A stretch of DNA of 64,000 nucleotides from Carex sylvatica (GCA_964058845.1 CAXKVR010000138.1:930001-994000); one strand, 5' to 3'; shown: positions 10,801 through 23,184, counted from the stretch's first letter. The notes: generated by a model from the letters alone, not told the origin. Program-made: numbers and translations.

Positions 10801-13161
10801 TCTTTGGTGTACTGAAAGGAAGTTAGATTGAAATTTCTCTTTTTCCCCTTGAATTTCAGGTTATGATATTCTTCAGTGCACATGGTGTACCGCTAAGCTA
10901 TGTAGAAGAAGCGGGAGATCCATACAAAGATCAAATGGAAGACTGTATCTCTCTTATTATGTGTGAACTGAGATCGAGAGGGGTTAAAAATAGCCATGTC
11001 CTAGCCTACCAGGTGAATATCTTTTGCCAATTTGTTTTTTTTGAGGGGCTTTCAATTTCAAATTCCAGGTCAAATTAATCAGGGTAAAATAGGTAAAGTT
11101 GTAATCATGAGTATTGTGCAAAATGAAGGTAAAAGATGCAAAATTAATCCAGAGGGGCGACTGTGATGCTTTGCTTGAATTTGCTGAATTGAGGCTTGAT
11201 CAACACTATAATCTAAAGTTAAATTGATAGTTATTTTTTATGTAGTCTTGAGTTCAGAATTGTTATTGGCATGTGTTGTCATTTGAGTGAGGCTACGGTA
11301 CTATGCCTAGTGCACATCGGTCCGTACTATGAATCCATATCTCATTTTCAAACCGTCGATCCGAACCACTCAATATGATCCCTATATGAAAATGGAGGGT
11401 TCAAATGCCTCCATTTTTTTGTGCCTCCACCATGCCTCCATTTTTTAAAACTTTAATAACTCAAAATTTAAAACTTAAAAGTCAAAATAAAACCGTTAGA
11501 TGTGATCTATGTTATTTTCTCTATGTGCTCATAAAAATCTATGACATTTCATTTTTGTTTTTATGTGAATCAATAAGTTAAAAAATCAACGCCTAGAAAT
11601 TATCCACATTCGTACGTTTTTTACAAGCTCTTGATGACAACCAAAATAAAATTGAAATGTCATAATTTTTTACACGTGCATAGATAAAATGATGTAGATC
11701 ATATCCAACGGTTTTATTGTGACTTTTAAGTTTTAAATTTTGACTTATTAAAGTTTTAAAAAATGGAGGCATGGTGGAGGCACAAAAAATAGAAGCATTT
11801 GAACCCTCCTCATGAAAATGTACTTGGATGCCAAATTTTACATTTTTTAGAATTCTTTTTACTATTTTTTAGGTAGTAGAAAATTATTTGATCTAAAGAT
11901 TCTTGATCATACGAAAATAATGATTTTCTATACAACAACAACGACCGACCCTTTAGTCCCAAACAAGTTATTGTTTATGATTGCGCTATTTTTCACTGCT
12001 TGTTACTTTTATAAATTGACAGAGTCGAGTGGGACCAGTTCAATGGTTGAAGCCTTACACTGATGAAAAAATTGTTGAGCTAGGTCAAAAAGGTGTAAAA
12101 AGCCTCCTCGCTGTTCCCATAAGGTCCTAATTTGTTATCTTGATTTTTCTTTTTCTTTTATGTTACCTTTTCACAATGGTGGCTTAAGCAAAATTATATT
12201 TGTAATTGATAGCATGCTGGAGTGAGGCTACGGTACTATGCTTAGCGCATATTGTTTCGTTCCATGGAACAATATCTTTAATTTCAAAGTACAAACAATC
12301 GATTGAACCATTCAACATGATCTCCATATGAATATATACTTGTAAATTAAATTTTACCTTTTTTAGAATTTTTTTAGATAGGTTGATAATCACTTGATCT
12401 AAAGATTCTAGACAAATTCAAAAGCAGTGATTTTCTACCTATCTAAAAAAATAGTAAAATAATTCTAAAAAATATAAAAGTTAGTCTGGAAGTAGATTTT
12501 CTTTGTAGAACAAATTTTACAGTATTTTAGAATTTTTTACTTTTTTTTAGATAGGTGGAAAATTACTTTATATATAAAGATTCTAGACCATTCAAAAGTA
12601 GTGATTTTCTAGCTATCTAAAAAATTAGTAAACATACTAAAAAAAATGTAAGAAATGTAAAATTTAGTTTAGTAGATTTTAATATGGAGATCATGTTGAA
12701 CGGTTCAAATCAACTATTTAGAATTTAAATACAAAAATACCATTCCATAGTATGTATCAATCTGCGGTATGCATATTATCATAGCCTCACTCTAGCATGC
12801 TGTACAAGACTGACATTAATTTTCATAAATAATCAGTTTTGTGAGCGAGCACATTGAAACCCTAGAAGAGATTGACATGGAGTACAAAGAGCTAGCGCTT
12901 GAATCTGGTATCGAGAACTGGGGACGCGTACCAGCTCTAAACTGTACCAGTTCTTTCATCTCTGACCTTGCCAACCTCATCATTGAAGCGCTACCTACGG
13001 CTTCTGCAATTGCTCGTACCAGGAATAATAATAATTGTACTGATGACGGCGAGACGGATGCCACGCAATATGTGGTAAAAATGCTATTTGGATCTGTTAT
13101 CGCCTTTTTCTTGCTTCTCTTTCCCAAGCTGGTCTCTTTATTCAAGGATTCCTTGTTTTGA
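7811..13161 (+). CDS. Ferrochelatase, FC1-type (haem synthesis), 9 exons
   Basis: Ferrochelatase inserts Fe2+ into protoporphyrin IX, the last step of haem synthesis, in plastids and possibly mitochondria. Exons: 7811-7884, 8012-8309, 8623-8766, 8956-9057, 9214-9317, 9707-9833, 10860-11012, 12023-12123, 12837-13161. All introns are GT-AG and the 1428-nt join stays open (475 aa, normal length). Motifs: [13 protein letters not shown] (about 97-109), [39 protein letters not shown] with the expected catalytic His (about 291), and [13 protein letters not shown] with the conserved Glu (about 375). The first 90 residues look like a transit peptide. The C-terminus is hydrophobic ([15 protein letters not shown]) and lacks the chlorophyll-binding WNGRAAM motif of FC2, so FC1 type is inferred. 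Introns 6-8 carry mobile elements. Confidence 0.95.
9406..9706. repeat. Duplication of the 3' end of ferrochelatase intron 5
   Basis: About 131 bp at 9406-9536 (GTACTTCAGCAAATACTC onward) is repeated at 9576-9706 with a 170-bp offset. The second copy ends in the acceptor used (TTTACAG). The first copy ends TATCTGAG at the matching place. Confidence 0.8.
9881..10285. mobile_element. MITE family A copy in ferrochelatase intron 6
   Basis: 405 bp with long inverted ends (GAGTGAG...ATGGTAC and GTACCATAGCCTCACTC). It is flanked by CTAGGAAAT (9872-9880) and TTAGGAAAT (10286-10294), a 9-bp duplication with one change. The duplication size and long inverted repeats suggest a Mutator-type MITE. The arms contain GATTTTC and CTACCTA words typical of this family in the window. 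Confidence 0.85.
10395..10665 (-). mobile_element. SINE-like repeat with 5S rRNA-related core, in ferrochelatase intron 6
   Basis: On the minus strand 10486-10538 matches the 3' half of plant 5S rRNA: GAGTAGTACTAGGATGGG, then TGACCTCCTGGGAAGT and GGTGTTG. Downstream on that strand is CCCCAACTTATTTGGGAATA then AAGGCTTTG, a tail motif of plant SINE-like repeats. The 5S homology lacks the 5' half and most of the internal promoter, so it is not a functional 5S gene. A 97-codon open frame across it is incidental. Confidence 0.75.
11285..11932. mobile_element. MITE family A copy in intron 7, truncated and carrying a nested element
   Basis: The left end GAGTGAGGCTACGGTACTAT is intact, and family A arm sequence runs to about 11394 and again from 11812. 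A second MITE splits it. The right terminus is missing: at about 11933 the sequence changes to a SINE-tail motif. Confidence 0.8.
11395..11811. mobile_element. Fold-back MITE nested in the family A copy
   Basis: A 417-bp element with arms of about 120 bp that are near-perfect inverted copies: GAGGGTTCAAATGCCTCC at the left, its complement at the right. Inside are GGAGGCATGGTGGAGGCAC words and AACTTAAAAGTCA/TGACTTTTAAGTT. The direct repeat ATGAAAATG (11386-11394 and 11812-11820) is a perfect 9-bp target duplication. Confidence 0.88.
11933..11972 (-). repeat. SINE-tail fragment
   Basis: On the minus strand this reads AACTTGTTTGGGACTAAAGG and then GTTGTTGTTG after a short spacer. This resembles the 3' end of TS-like plant SINEs. 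It directly abuts the truncated MITE. Confidence 0.55.
12220..12792. mobile_element. MITE family A copy in ferrochelatase intron 8
   Basis: 573 bp beginning GAGTGAGGCTACGGTACTAT and ending CATAGCCTCACTC. It is flanked by a perfect 10-bp direct repeat TAGCATGCTG (12210-12219 and 12793-12802). The interior repeats the GATTTTCTACCTATCT block about three times, so this copy is longer than its siblings. It fills most of the 713-bp intron. Confidence 0.92.
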
Positions 13162-14639
13162 TTCTGGGAGGCTTTTCGTATGATAGAGAATTTTTTTTGG
13201 CAAAATAGAGTAAAAAGATTAAATTTTTGCTTGATGATTATATTTTTTACTAGCTCGATTTCAATATCATTTTGTTTGACTTGTTTAAGCTTGATCAAAC
13301 TAATTTGATATGTAAATTACTCATTTACTTTGAGACCTACTAATTAATATAATGTAAAAATGTTCGCTATGCATTTAAAATATATATATATATATAACAA
13401 GATCAACAACACATTGATAATTAAAAAAAGTGTCTAGAAAAGGAACTTAGTTATAGTTATTTTATACTTACTGTTTTAGATAATACAAAAATGTCACATT
13501 CCGGAAAATATCACCTTCGATGCGTCAACCTATGTCACCAACAAAAACAAAAAAATCAAATAAGCTCGGTAATAGATTACTAGTATCGAGAGTCCGTGCA
13601 TTGCAACGGGATATATTATAAGAAAAAAAAATTATAAAAAATATATCAATGAAAATAATAATTATTTAAAAATTAAGAGATATGTTAATAGAGAATTTAT
13701 ATGATTTTGTATTTTTAATTAACTTGAATTGTGATCTCTGATAATAATTTAATGATGTGATGATTCTTTATTTTAAGTACCAATGATATCAAATAATAGT
13801 TCGATTCGAATCTAATATCAAATATTGTACAACAATTCAATATCGACATATAATATGATATCAAAAAATATAAATAAAAAGTGTTATCGTGTGTATATAT
13901 AGAATATATATAAACACACATTATAAGAGAAATATATATATACACACGTTTTAATTTATATTCTTCTTTGTTTTCAATTTATATTCTTCTTCTTCTTCTT
14001 CTTTGTTTTCAATTTAGAATATATACGCACACACACACATTGATATATTCTATATTAGATAAATATTCTACAACAATATGTATAGAACAAAGAAAGAGAA
14101 ATAATGAAAAAAAAAAAAAATTGATCCCATTGTGATCCGTATAGAAAGAAAATAAAGAAATAAGAAGATGGAATCTACTTAATTGAAGAGGAAAAATATG
14201 AAAACAAAGAAATAAGAAAACGGAAAAATATATTGCTAAATTTTAGAGTCTATTCAATTTTAATTGTAACATATCGTGTGGCAGCACATGTGATAAGTGT
14301 GTTTTTAACTAAATTTAGACTTATATACATAAAACATATGCATTTAATCAAAAGAAGACAAATTATGTAATTGAAGGGCTGAGATTAAATCCGAAGTTTC
14401 ATCTTTCAATTGTAGCCGTTGACGGATCAGGACACCCAACGTGCTTAATAATGAAATAGAGATTTGACAACGTACTTCCATATAATTAGTCTAATCACAA
14501 TTGTTAAAATTTCAAACAAACTAATTTGGAAAAATATATAAAATTATTCCTGCATATCTAATCAGTGATAACAACCGGATCAATATTTTATCTACAATTA
14601 TTTATCTATATGTTTAAATTCCTTAATATGTGATTATTA
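13162..14639. other. Downstream of ferrochelatase: AT-rich, simple repeats
   Basis: It contains the ferrochelatase 3' flank. It also has a TA run (about 13380-13396), a duplicated TTTCAATTTATATTCTTCTT block with a CTT run (about 13950-14015), and CA and TA patches. No gene is seen. The polyadenylation site cannot be placed. Confidence 0.5.
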
Positions 14640-14975
14640 GGGGTGAAAATGGATTGGATAGGGTAAAATCATATCTATATTCGTTTTTATTTTTTGGATA
14701 CAGCTGCTGATCGGATATATATGGACATGGATACGGCTACAGATCAAATCAGATATTTATTGAAAAAATATTATTAAAATATATTAAAATTCATAATATT
14801 TATCTAATTATAATAATAAATAAGTAATAACATAATTTTTTACAATATATATTAGACTATTTAGTATGTAATAATTAAAACGTAAAATTGTATTTATATT
14901 TATATCCACATAGATATTCAGATATTATATATTCATATCTAATATTTCGAATACAGACCCACTCCATTTTCACCC
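14640..14975. mobile_element. MITE with GGGTGAAAATGGA inverted ends
   Basis: The left end GGGTGAAAATGGA (14641) and right end TCCATTTTCACCC (14975) are perfect 13-bp inverted repeats. Near both ends are repeated GGATA and GATAT words. The pattern resembles plant hAT MITEs, but no clean 8-bp duplication was found. Confidence 0.65.
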
Positions 14976-16075
14976 ACTGAATACGCTTCCATTATATTCT
15001 CTTTTGTTTCCATTTCTTCTTTCGAGTTTTGACAACAATCTCAATTTCGAAGACTCACTACTCCGTTATATTCATCGTAATTTTATTCTCGTCATTCAAT
15101 AAAATAAATACCTAGAGAGGCATCACTTATTTTAACCGACTCGGCAAATATAAAAAATATATAATTTTTAGATAATACATGAAGACGCAACCCAACTTCT
15201 AAATAACTCGACAAACTAGCTCCGTAATTGTTTTTTAATGAAAATGTCCGTAGGCTATTACTAAAACAAGTTGTTGTTCTAGTATCAATATGCATACATA
15301 TAAAACATAAAAACTGGTACGTATTCAGACTGCGTACTAGAACGTATTAATACACCTGTCAATCCATACCAGTACACCCATAAGTCTTTACCAGTACATA
15401 ACTACTACAGCTAGACCCCTGTACCATAATTAAGAAGAAAAAAAATAGAAACAAAAAACTTGTACGTGTTGGTATTGAGTCATCAATCATCCTTGCTCTC
15501 CGCACAAACAAGCTAGTTGAAAATTGAAACGAGAGACCGAGAATTTTAGAGAAGACAACCCATTTCTTATTTTATTAAAAAAAGAAGAAGAGAGAAGTGA
15601 AGGGAGAAGAGGCCAGGAAAAAAGAAAAGGAAACAAGAAGAAAAAAAGAGAGGACAAGACAGAGAAAAGAAGAGAAATAGATCACAACACCAATAACAAA
15701 CATAACAACAAAAGAAAAACAAAATTACCGAAGAGGTGGGACACGAGCGTCGAGGCACAATGGAGCGGCGATCAAATTTGAAACTCTAGGCGTACTCTAG
15801 GCGTAACTTTTCCGCTTGTTCTTCCATAATCAAAGAGGAAAAGAAAAATCCAAACTCTTAACGAAAGTGCCTACTCACAACACAGCAAGGAGAGGCTGCA
15901 GAGATTGAGCGTCAAAGAGAGGTAAGAGTTGCATGAAATTATGTCACATTACCAACTGTTTGGTTGTTTGATATGTACTGTTTGATTGTTAAATTGTGAT
16001 AAATCCCAAGATTCACTGCTTTTGTTTTTGGTTAGATTTCTCAGGCTTATATCGTCGAATACAAATTATGTCTGG
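14976..16075. other. Intergenic, purine-rich patch
   Basis: No gene recognised. About 15560-15700 is a nearly pure GA run on the plus strand. The lysine/arginine-rich open frame there follows from base composition. Confidence 0.5.
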
Positions 16076-16320
16076 AGTAAGGCTACGATGCTATGGGTTG
16101 CATAGAGAGCTACGGTGCTACGGCTCAATATTCAACTTTTCAAAATTTTAACGGTCGATCCGAACCGTTCATCTTGTTCTCCATATTAATATGTGTTTGG
16201 AGGCTAAATTTTACATTTTTTAGAAACCTTACTATTTTTTTAGATAGATACCTATCTAAAAAAAATAGTGAAATTTTTTCAAACAATATAAAATTTGGTC
16301 TCCAAACACATTAATATGAA
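16076..16320. mobile_element. MITE family A copy, right end missing
   Basis: It starts GGAGTAAGGCTACGATGCTA and has the family arm (GGTCGATCCGAACCGTTCA) and central hairpin (TAGATAGATACCTATCTA). It stops in the right arm after ACATTAATATGAA. Confidence 0.75.
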
Positions 16321-17029
16321 GTTTGCTCAGTTTCTGTGGTTATGATGCATAGTCAGAATCTTTTTAGTTTGAGCACTTGCACCACACTCAGAATAATGAG
16401 AAAATAATCAACATTGTACAGTCATCTCCAAAAAAAAAAAAAAAATTACCACACCGAGTGAAAGTGTAAATTACATCCCAAAAACAACAAGCATTCCAAG
16501 GATAAATAGTGAGTCCGAATCCTCTAGTTACTCCACGATATGGAGTGGTTAGATTATGCGATCCGCACCGCATGATGCAATTCACAGAACAGTTCTAAAG
16601 GAACAGACAGCTTTAAGATCCATGCTTAACTGTCTAGTTTTGGACCACTCCAGTAAGATATTCCACTAGATCTGGACTCATAAATAGTATCTCAATCTGT
16701 ATTATATTCGTTGGTAACAAGCACAAACTATAAAATGCTATAAGGTAAACTATAAGGCAATACTTGCTGGGAGCTAGAGCCAAAAGGATGCACAAGAAAA
16801 ATAAAAAATGAAAGAGAAGACAAGCACACACAGCCCCCCACACAATTAAAAGTGTGAGAGAAAGGGTGTTATAATCTGTTTATAAAGCATCCCCAAGTCG
16901 CAAACCTCTGTGTACCTGAGAGCACATAATTCAACTTGGGTCTCTGTGTAAAGAGTTGCAAGGCATCTTGCTTCAACAATTATTAGCCCGCCTCTAGTTT
17001 TGTGCATAAAGAATAGTTTCATGAGGCTT
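16321..17029. other. 3' flank of PGP synthase
   Basis: Nothing coding is recognised. It probably contains the 3' untranslated region of the minus-strand PGP synthase. It also separates the two convergent genes. Confidence 0.4.
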
Positions 17030-18847
17030 CTACTTGATAAGAACCTTCCATATCTTTTTCATATACACCACGAGCGACCACACCGCAAGACCCGCAGAAA
17101 CATAAAGTAGTGCCACCCCAGAGGCAACTAGAGTAGTTTGCCCAGTTAGACTACAAGGTTTCAACAAAAAAGCATTACAAAAAAATATCTGATGAAAATT
17201 TTGCTATTGAATAGATTAAGCTTGGATGGAATTACAACCTTGGGTCTCTAATAAGAAGTAGAATGGTTAATGCAGTCATTTGTGTAGCAGTCTTCCACTT
17301 TCCCAGATTGTTCACTGCTACAGCCTGATTTTGGTAAGCCAAAAAAAATATGAAATAAACAAAATGAGCATTCCAATGGTAAATTTTGAAACTTTTTCAA
17401 GAATCTAAGAACTAAATATTGCAAACAACCTCAAGAAGCTTTTTATCCTGAGAAGCAGCCCATTCTCTTACGGCCGACATTGTTATCTATGCAAATGAGA
17501 AAGTCATAACCCAAGGTTAGATGACAATACTGAATATAAGGAAATAAATAAAAAAAAAAATCTCAAGAGCAGTACTAGGACGAAATGCACCAAGTAATCA
17601 GTTTAACATTATCATTCATATATTTTGATGATGCAAGTATTGCAGAGAGAACAAACCTCTCTGCCAATTATAGCTATTGACGGCACTGGCAGAAGCCAAG
17701 GTACTGCAGCAAGTAGCGGCACTTCAAAAGGTCTTGTACATAGCAGTACAAGTGTAGCAGCTACCATAAGCTTTTTCAATGAGAGAACAGACATTCAAAG
17801 TTAAATTATAACTAATTTTAAAAAATAATGATAGAAGTATTTTGACCATGAGTAACCAAATTACAGTAATCAACAAAGCAAGCTAACCTTATCGGCCACA
17901 GGATCGAGAAATGCACCAAATGCGGTCCCCAATTGCATCTAATATTAGAGAATACAAAAACATAGACATTACCCATTATATGATATCAATTACAAATTGT
18001 ATATATCAAAAGTTTATATATTACATGAGAATTAAATAAATAAATATAAAATTGCAAACCTTACGGGCAATATAACCATCGAGCCAGTCTGTTATAGCCG
18101 CCAGTAGAAATATGCTGGTAGTGGCAGTTGTTCCCCATGGACGCTCCATGTAGAACGCTACACCAATTTATTTAAAGGGTTAAACTTTATTTCAGAGTAA
18201 AAGATATCAATATCAAAAATATCAATACCGTAGTACTTCCCCTAGTTTTATTCGATAGAAAGGTAGATTGCATTATTGTACATTAAGAAAATTATGATCC
18301 TTTCCAAAGATCAAATTACATTCAATTACTCACTGCTTATGAGAAGTGGAACAGCAGCTACTCTTCCAAGTGTCAGAACAGTAGGCAGAGTTAGCAAACG
18401 GGGCGGAGCTGTATTTTTATGACAGAACCCGTTAACCACTTCTCCTTCACCAACCCGGCTAACCGGATCCAAACCCGAATCCGCATCGGTTCCCATTGCC
18501 TCCGCTCTGTCGCCTGCTCCTTGGCGTTCACCCCGCTTCACTAGATTCGAATCGGAGCCAAAGCCAAAACCGAACCCGCCTTTAGTCGGACCCAGCGCTC
18601 GTACAGCGGGCATGGATCCACGGTTTATCCAGCCCGACCAATACGGCCTGTTTAAGGGAAAGAAGTAAGAACCTCCTCCGACGACGATGCACGAGAGTGG
18701 AAGGTTGGTGCGGGTGGGACCCAAGGTTTTGGTGGTTAGGTTTAGGTTTTGGTTGAAGAGGCGCGGTGGTTGGAGAAATGGGATCGAGGGGTGGTGAGCG
18801 AGAGATGCAACAGATTTAAGAAAAGGCGAAGGAACGGGTGGGGGCAT
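17030..18847 (-). CDS. Phosphatidylglycerophosphate synthase, 7 exons
   Basis: This enzyme (CDP-diacylglycerol--glycerol-3-phosphate 3-phosphatidyltransferase) makes PGP, precursor of phosphatidylglycerol for thylakoids and cardiolipin for mitochondria. Exons in transcript order: 18847-18334, 18157-18060, 17938-17888, 17770-17657, 17486-17430, 17324-17239, 17150-17030. All borders are GT-AG. The 1041-nt join gives 346 aa. Residues 195-220 hold the full CDP-alcohol phosphotransferase signature D-x2-D-G-x2-A-R-x8-G-x3-D-x3-D (D195, D198, G199, A202, R203, G212, D216, D220). The first 150 residues look like an organelle transit region; TLPTVLTLGRVAAVPLL starts the membrane domain, and the protein ends VVYMKKIWKVLIK. 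ATG at 18847 is chosen because the upstream in-frame extension has no ATG. Plastid versus mitochondrial targeting is open. Confidence 0.95.
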
Positions 18848-20416
18848 CTGTTTCGTTTCTTTCAGCAAGATATTAATGGAAAATTTCGGTTTTAGATTTC
18901 TCGAAAAGGAGGAAACAAAAAGAAAATAAAAATAAAATAGCTTAAGGTTGCTGCGCGAGATACAGCATAGGAGGAGAGATTTGCGGATTTGGAGTTCAAA
19001 ATGGGGATTAGTTGTAGTTGAGCGGGACCTGTTTGATGAAATGCCGGAAGCCTGGAACCTTGCTCCGAGCAAATTTATTAATTCTTTTTTTGAAAGTTTG
19101 ACAGCGACAAATTTATTAATACAAGTGAATCTTATGGAACTTTTATTATATTTAAAGTGTCATGTCATCAGTAAAAATTAAAAAGTATTAAACTGGATGG
19201 GGTCCAATTTTGATCGGTACACGTATAAATCTGATCCTCTCTGCCTGTAACAATTCACAATTTCGCTCGTCCGTTTCAATATTATCCAATTCATCCCTGG
19301 AACTTCAAAGTTCCAAGTTCCGTTTTAAACTTTTAAATTCCCATCCGGTTGTATTCGATTCCTTTTCGTCAATTTTTAATGAAAAACGTGGAATTAACGT
19401 AGTTGATGCTTATTATTGTGTCGTACATGGGTTCGTCTGGACGTATGAGAATAGAATATCGTAGAAATAATGGATTAACACTTGTGATAATATGTGTGTG
19501 GAATAATAAAATTCAAACAATATTTATATTTTTCAAATATTATAAAATTAAAATTATCCTCATATTATAGAGTAAAGAGTTTTTTTTATACTTCTCACAT
19601 ACTAACAAATGAGATGAGAGCGAGCAACGATGGGGCGAGAACGAGAGCGACGCCAAAGTCCAAAAGTGGAGTGGAACTGTGGAAGCGACGACGAGGCAAA
19701 GAAGGGAGGCAGCACAGGTGAAAAAGATTCACTTTAATACTGCACGTTGACATAAATTTTTATTGTTCTTTAATTATGACACGAATTTCAAAAACGAATC
19801 CTTATGTCTAAACATACACCGAATTTCAATTGCTTGGCTGAAAAATATAAGTTTATATTTTGAAATTTAAAATTATATTTTTCAGATCGTTACAGCTATC
19901 AAAATGAATAAATTTGTGTAATACATGCAAAATTTGGATCCTAGAATTATTATCATTTTCGTAATCCAAACAGTCAAACACTAAAAGGTATGTTTGGATG
20001 AAGTAAAATAGCTAGAATAGGGAGCTATTCGAGAATAGAGGCTATTTGAAATAACAATATGTATTCAAACAATATTTTTGCTATTCAGAATAGTGAGAAT
20101 TGTTACTATTCTCTATTCCTTGTAAATGTTGGAATAATTACTATTCGAAAGTGTGAAAATAGAGAAAAAATGATTCCTTCTCAGATTTTCGCCAACACAG
20201 ATCCAAAATGACAAAATCGACACTACTTCAATTATACTTGTGCCTATTTCAGAATTTAATTCATGGATTAGTAGAAGAAAATTGCACTGAAAAGAAAGCC
20301 CATATTGATTTGCGTAAAAGAAAGAAATAAAAAGATGTGGTCCAATTCGCTATTACACTCAGATGAATCATTTATTTGCCAAAAGAAAAAAAGATGTTCG
20401 CTACTAGAGATCTAAA
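18848..20416. other. Upstream of PGP synthase; no gene seen
   Basis: The first few hundred bases presumably hold the PGP synthase promoter. Near 19988 a GGTATGTTTGGATGAA motif with repeated CTATTC/GAATAG words looks like half of a MITE. The other end was not found. Confidence 0.4.
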
Positions 20417-20779
20417 TATGTATCGTGCCATGACTAGTCACACCATGACTTGGATCACATGATGTGTCGTGGCCAAGTTAGATTTATACGTGCTGTGTCG
20501 TGACTAAATTTGGAAAGATGATCATGACACTTGAATTGCCACGATACGTTAGATACACCGTGATATGCTCAAACGTGACTGGTCTCGTTTGGTTACGTTT
20601 AACTATTTTTTCATAATTTAGGTTAGTTATTCAAGATTCACCATTTGATCAAAATCTAACGGTCATAATTACACGTGATCACGTGCCATGTCGTGACCAA
20701 ATACTTTGCGTGACGTAACGTATCGTGCCAAATTTTCGAAAGATTGTCACGTCACGGAACACGCGAGACACGACACATA
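20417..20779. mobile_element. MITE-like repeat rich in CGTG/CACG words
   Basis: The left TATGTATCGTG and right CACGACACATA form an 11-bp inverted pair with one mismatch. Between them TCGTG, CGTGA and CACGTGATCACGTG-type words recur in both orientations. The dense subterminal words are like those of hAT MITEs in this window. No target duplication was identified. Confidence 0.5.
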
Positions 20780-21582
20780 ACTGACACTCATATCCGGTCA
20801 TGTTGACTTTTTTATATTCCTATCAACTACTCCACTCTGATTCATCAAAAAAAAAAAAAATTTGTATTCTTGTCAATATTTTGTGCTATTGCTGACTAAA
20901 ATTATAAATTCACCCCTGATCACATAACATATACATTGGTCACTAGATCAAATACTGATTCTTTTATTTATTTTTATAACAACCTATAATTTTGATATCC
21001 CTTCTGAAAAATATTTTAACCTATTTACAATATTGAAAATTGTTTAATCTATAAAATTGGACCTACTCACAATATTAAAAAAGAAAATCAAACAGTAAAA
21101 TTTCAAACTAAAAGAAAAACAAAAAGTAAGACGTGTTTCTATTGCCACGTGCCTCATCCTCAACCCCTTGCGTGGCTTCCAACTCGTGGCCCACTTCCCC
21201 TAATTAAAAGTCCTCTCTCTCATTTTCCATTCGTAAAGATCAATAAATCGAATTACGTAAGAGAGAGAAAAGGTGAGAAAAATTATACGTATGTCGGTAT
21301 GTGTGGATTGATAAATTAATTGATATGTACGTTGTCGGAGATTCTAAACAATTATAGAAATTATAATTGAATCTTTTAGACTGCTCCTTTTATTTTAGGA
21401 GACGCTCCTACCAAAATTATGGGATTATTTTTGTCGAGTTTAGAGAGTTTTCTAACGCTCCTAAATATTCTTTAAAAAACAGCTGTTTTATATATAATTT
21501 GAGTTTTCGATGTAATTTATCAAATAGGAGTTCCAATACCTCATCATATTTTATTTTTTATATCTTTATTTTTAAAATTTAA

Positions 21583-22690
21583 ATTGTTAATTCGAACGCT
21601 CAATATGATATTTATACTAAAATATGTTTATAGATGAAATTTTATAATTATAATTTTTTTTTTACTATTATTTAAGATGGTTACAAAATCATTGTTTTTT
21701 AATCGTTAAAATAACAGTGATTTTCTACCCATCTTCAAAAATAGTAAAAAAATTTCAAAATTAAAAAAATTTCATTCCCGACCAAGGGCGGATCTATGAA
21801 AGCTCAGGAGTAGGCAAGTGCATACCCCTGGATTTAATATTTTTTTTTAGAATTAGTACTATTTTTTTCATGTGCCTACCCCTAATTCGAAGGAGTGCCT
21901 ACCTCTGGTTCAAAAATATCATTGCTTTGACTCAATCAGTCACTATTATGAGAAAAAAATTGATTTAAAACAAATATATGTGCTTTGGCCAAAATTGGCT
22001 GTACAAAGAAATTAGAAAGAGAAGAAGAGAAAAGTGAAGAAGATAATTCTATGGGACCCATAAATTTATTATATACGATATTCAACTTTTCAGATTTTAG
22101 ACTAATTGGGCTCACTGAAAGCCCAAATATTTACTTTCTTTGTGTGCATGACATTCCATCCTATATATTCCATCTTATATATTCACCAAAAGCTCAATTG
22201 CCATTCCATAGGTATACATGTGCTGATGTAAATGTCTACCTTTCTCTACCTTTTTGTTCAAATATTTACTGTGTGTCACTATAAGATGATATATTATTGA
22301 TATTTTGATTCGGTTTCTATTCTTGACAAATATCTTTGCTTTTTTAATTGTTGTTTTATTTTATCACGTATGTAACATTATTTGTTGTGTAATATTTGAA
22401 TTTACAATTTAACTCTATTAATTTTGCAATTTACTTTTATTTTTTGTATGCTTTTATTGTATAATAAAAGTGAGATGTACGAATATAGTATTGTACCCGA
22501 TAAGTTAATGAGTTTGAACCCGATTAGCTATTTGAATCCAATTAGTGCCCTACTCTGATAGAAATCCTGGATCCACCCGTCCCCAACCATATTTTAGTAT
22601 GGATATCATGTTGAACGTTCGGATCGACAATTAAGGCTTTGAAAATGAAAATATACAATATGATGTATGATAAGGTATGAAAGGCATGAG
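21583..22690. mobile_element. MITE family A copy split by a younger element
   Basis: The left half (about 21583-21784) has TTCGAACGCTCAATATGATA, a TTTACTATTATTTAAGATGG arm and GATTTTCTACCCATC. The right half (about 22582-22690) has ATCATGTTGAACGTTCGGAT. Together they form the family A hairpin. The termini are degraded. Confidence 0.65.
21785..22581. mobile_element. hAT-like element nested in MITE family A
   Basis: About 797 bp with ends AGGGCGGATC and GATCCACCCGTC (imperfect inverted pair). Flanks CCCGACCA and CCCAACCA are a likely 8-bp target duplication with one change. The interior has repeated GCCTACCCCT words. Its short open frame (21985-22284) has no recognisable domain. Confidence 0.65.
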
Positions 22691-23184
22691 GCATTAGAAC
22701 CTCCTCCTTTATAAAATAATGAGCATTAAATTATTAAATTATAATGACATATTTAATGTAATAACGAGTCTTTGAAATTAAGATGATAGAGATTATTGTT
22801 AAAATAACAAAGGAAATGGAAAAATAATCACTTGTTACATAATTTGAAGAAATAGATAAATATTTTAGAGCAAAATCTAAACTCAGTTATTATCGCCAGT
22901 TAGATACGCATAAATAATTTGATATATTCTTTCTGAATTAATCTGGTATATTAAAAATGTTATTTGTTGTGATTAAACTAATTATATAGAATAACATTAT
23001 TAATTAATCTATTGTCAAGCACTCAAACTTAATGGCTGATTCTGTTTTGTTTCTTTATTTTTTGTTGGTGCATAGGTTGGTAAATCATGCGATGAATGCG
23101 AAATTGCGAATATGATCTTTTTGTGGTGTCTCGTCCAGCATGTGACATTTTTGTATTATCTTAAATCTTATAGTATAAGATAAC

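Noticed and set aside
15524..15781. Lys/Arg/Glu-rich 85-codon frame
   Set aside because: Product of a GA-rich tract; no domain and no splice context.
18848..19072. Longer N-terminus for PGP synthase
   Set aside because: The in-frame extension opens with TTG and has no ATG; the first ATG is at 18847.
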